A stretch of 15,638 nucleotides of DNA from UBA5336 sp039198685 (GTDB lineage Bacteria > Pseudomonadota > Alphaproteobacteria > Caulobacterales > Hyphomonadaceae), in contig JBCCTK010000076.1 in assembly GCA_039198685.1 (NCBI GenBank), forward strand, positions 1-15,638, in the 5' to 3' direction. The notes below the pieces were generated by a model that did not search any database, was not told the DNA's origin, and saw nothing but the letters and a program-made list of their open reading frames with translations. Position numbers and translations under genes: made by a program. Of this stretch, positions 14,649-15,638 are shown piece after piece. Each line of letters starts with the position of its first letter. Positions within the stretch are counted from its first letter, which is position 1.

Positions 14649-14742
14649 GGACACCTTCAGACCCAGTCGCACCCTCGGCTGGCCCGAAACGCACTCTAGT
14701 TGTCGTACTTGCAATGTCAGTGGTTGAAAGAGTGTTTCGTCG

Positions 14743-15638
14743 ATGAAACTAACGCGCCGCGCCGTATCTGCCTTGCTGCCAGCGGGTCTTTTGGCCGCCT
14801 GCTCAGACGTCAGCCGAGCCCCAAAACGCTCTCTTCGAGACTTGATCGATGGTCCAGCCGGACACCGTGCACCGGCTGCCGGATTCGTTGTCATTAAGGA
14901 TGGAGAGATCATCGCCGCTGAAACCGTTGGCCTCGCAAATGGCCTGAGCGAAGAAGAACGCAGCCTGGGAATCGAACCACGCCCATTTACGCCGCAAACA
15001 CCTTTTCGCGCCGCGTCGATCTCAAAACTAGCGGTTGCTATGTGTTGCGAAGGGCTTCACCAAATGGCCGCGTTCGATCTCGATGGAGATATACGAGACC
15101 ATTTGGATTGGATGCCACGCCATCCAGCTTTTCCAGATATTACCATCACGCCCCGTATGCTGCTGTCCCACACTGCGGGAACGCGAGACCCGGAGGCCTA
15201 CTGGGTTCCCCTGCCGGGACAGATCCAGGACATTGTTTCACCAGACCTGTTTGCCTCGCCCTCCCGGCCGGGCAGTTGGTTTGAGTACTGCAATCTCAAT
15301 TATGGACTTGTCGCAACCGCACTGGAACAAGCGACCGGACAGCGGTTTGACCGGCTCGTCAGAGCCATGGTCCTGGCCCCCCTTGGCCTGGAGGGCGGCT
15401 TTAATTGGAGCGATACCGACACGCCTTATCGGACAAATGGGGCAACTCTTTATCGGGAAACTGCTGAAGGATGGCAGATTCAGATGGACGGCCCGGATAT
15501 TTTAAATGATCGCGCACCTTTGGTCCTTAAAGATGAAGGCGCTGCTCTCTCGCTTTACACGCCCGGAACAAATGGCACTCTCTTTTCTCCGCAAGGCGGC
15601 TTGCGCGCCAATCTTGTTGAACTCGCACAGCTGGCCAA
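14743..15638 (+). CDS. Class C beta-lactamase-family serine hydrolase, lipoprotein (partial, runs off the right edge)
   Basis: The frame from ATG 14743 is open to the window end (298 codons, 3' end missing). The N-terminus has twin arginines (LTRRAVSALL) and a lipobox LAAC with Cys20, followed by Ser at +2. This predicts an outer-membrane-directed lipoprotein, possibly exported by Tat. Penicillin-binding-protein-like serine hydrolase motifs are present: SISK (S92-x-x-K95, the nucleophile motif), LLSHTAG (about 140-146), YCN (182-184, the YxN motif) in EYCNLNYG, and FSPQGGLRAN near the break. The family (Pfam Beta-lactamase, PF00144) includes AmpC, esterases and D-aminopeptidases; substrate cannot be told, and most such chromosomal lipoproteins are not antibiotic-resistance enzymes. 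GAAAGAG lies about 11 bases before the start. Confidence 0.9.
   Translation, partial: MKLTRRAVSALLPAGLLAACSDVSRAPKRSLRDLIDGPAGHRAPAAGFVVIKDGEIIAAETVGLANGLSEEERSLGIEPRPFTPQTPFRAASISKLAVAMCCEGLHQMAAFDLDGDIRDHLDWMPRHPAFPDITITPRMLLSHTAGTRDPEAYWVPLPGQIQDIVSPDLFASPSRPGSWFEYCNLNYGLVATALEQATGQRFDRLVRAMVLAPLGLEGGFNWSDTDTPYRTNGATLYRETAEGWQIQMDGPDILNDRAPLVLKDEGAALSLYTPGTNGTLFSPQGGLRANLVELAQLA

Overview
The window looks like chromosomal DNA of an alphaproteobacterium. Codon use is moderately GC-rich. The MetK, AhcY and DnaK sequences are typical of the class, and the TorF-type porin together with the small-protein content suggests a marine Hyphomonadaceae/Maricaulaceae-like lineage, though this family-level placement is only an inference. 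Nearly all of the window is housekeeping sequence. No IS element, prophage, CRISPR array, tRNA or rRNA was seen.

Layout from left to right. (1) 1-309 is a mostly empty left edge with a palindromic operator candidate. (2) 310-1032 (+) is a TorF-family porin, followed by a strong terminator. (3) 1230-3005 (+) is a Kef-type cation:proton antiporter with a C-terminal RCK/TrkA-N domain, broken by one in-frame TAG at 1467-1469. (4) 3097-3594 (-) is a four-helix DUF2269-like membrane protein. (5) 7165-3684 (-) is a tight methyl-cycle operon, ahcY-purU-metK. It handles SAH breakdown, 10-formyl-THF hydrolysis and SAM synthesis. (6) 7972-7485 (-) holds two tandem small membrane/coiled-coil proteins that look paralogous and resemble PspB in layout, with a promoter overlapping a palindrome. 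(7) 10622-8065 (-) is a co-directional run: a half-length AGE-epimerase-like protein, gpmA, a deaminase-only RibD-like protein overlapping gpmA by GTGA, and a family 2 glycosyltransferase. (8) 10718-12114 (+) is a membrane-anchored unknown protein whose stop overlaps the start of a TrmH/SpoU RNA methyltransferase. (9) 12316-14229 (+) is dnaK with a possible heat-shock promoter and a clear terminator, and with no dnaJ directly after it. (10) 14376-14648 (+) is a small unknown protein. (11) From 14743 to the right edge (+) is a partial lipoprotein of the class C beta-lactamase/serine hydrolase family.

I do not see a convincing new multi-gene defence or metabolic system. The items most worth checking are the amber-interrupted antiporter, the two reduced-domain proteins around gpmA (AGE-like and RibD-like), purU nested inside the SAM-cycle operon, and the paralogous small membrane pair with its palindromic promoter.
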